Part shown: positions 31,801 to 31,877 of the stretch, piece by piece
Layout of the letters: every line of letters starts with the position of its first letter
How positions within the stretch are numbered: the first letter of the stretch is position 1
Assembly (NCBI GenBank): GCA_943704525.1
Contig: CALSCQ010003320.1
Span: 1 to 31,877, forward strand
From: Pigoraptor vietnamica
Taxonomy: Eukaryota > Opisthokonta > Filasterea
DNA: 31,877 nucleotides
Direction: 5' to 3'
The notes under the pieces: model-generated
What the model saw: only the letters and a program-made list of their open reading frames with translations
The model's database searches: none
Told to the model about the DNA's origin: nothing
Translations under genes and position numbers: made by a program

Positions 31801-31877
31801 GTGTGTGTGTGTGTGCGTGTGTGTGTGTGTGAGTGTGCGTGTGTGTGTGTGTGCATGCGTGTGCTTGTTCGTGTGTG
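31750..31877. repeat. Compound GT repeat at the right edge (C2-MUN intron 10)
   Basis: It starts about 40 bp after the donor at 31711 and runs to the window end. The last 80 or so bases repeat the interruption pattern of the intron-7 array, including GAGTGTGCG and GCATGCGTGTGCTTGTTCG. Confidence 0.95.

Overview
The window looks like nuclear DNA of a GC-rich, intron-rich unicellular eukaryote. Protein-coding genes are split into short exons by introns of about 60 to 350 bp, mostly GT-AG, with 5' ends such as GTGCGT, GTGAGT or GTGGGT and 3' ends usually (G)CGCAG. Genes sit on both strands and only a few hundred bp apart. Many introns carry long GT/CA microsatellites or short local duplications. 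The gene content (an SH2/inositol 5-phosphatase/SAM protein of SHIP type, an animal-like INCENP, a Munc13/BAIAP3-type C2-MUN protein) points to a holozoan or another close relative of animals. That placement is inference; the sequence does not name the species.

Layout from left to right: (1) the 5' part of an unrecognised minus-strand gene with a BAH-like start (166-1396, running off the left edge through a (GT)n-filled intron); (2) a complete 15-exon plus-strand gene for a SHIP-like phosphoinositide 5-phosphatase (1804-7913); (3) a 9-exon minus-strand very-long-chain acyl-CoA dehydrogenase with a mitochondrial presequence (8450-11512); (4) a 9-exon plus-strand INCENP, the chromosomal passenger complex scaffold (12183-16636); (5) an intronless minus-strand bZIP transcription factor (17269-18570); (6) a 7-exon plus-strand GINS subunit Psf3 (19260-21001); (7) a 13-exon minus-strand cytochrome b5-fused front-end fatty-acid desaturase (21271-24225); (8) an 8-exon minus-strand mitochondrial malonyl-CoA:ACP transacylase (24586 to about 26533); (9) the first ten or more exons of a plus-strand C2-MUN (Munc13/BAIAP3-like) protein (26945-31710, continuing past the right edge).

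The exon models were built by hand. For the seven complete genes the summed exon lengths are divisible by three and all splice phases agree, which is strong internal support. Four genes act on lipids (5-phosphatase, acyl-CoA dehydrogenase, desaturase, transacylase) and two on chromosome replication or segregation (Psf3, INCENP). I see no evidence that they form a functional cluster. Four gene pairs are divergent and share short upstream regions with CCAAT boxes, CACGTG boxes or CRE-type motifs.

The most unusual observations are: an animal-type SHIP architecture (SH2 - PH-like - 5-phosphatase - C2-like - SAM); a transacylase gene in which three of seven introns appear to be GC-AG; and, in that same gene, a perfect 74-bp tandem duplication that copies an intron/exon junction.
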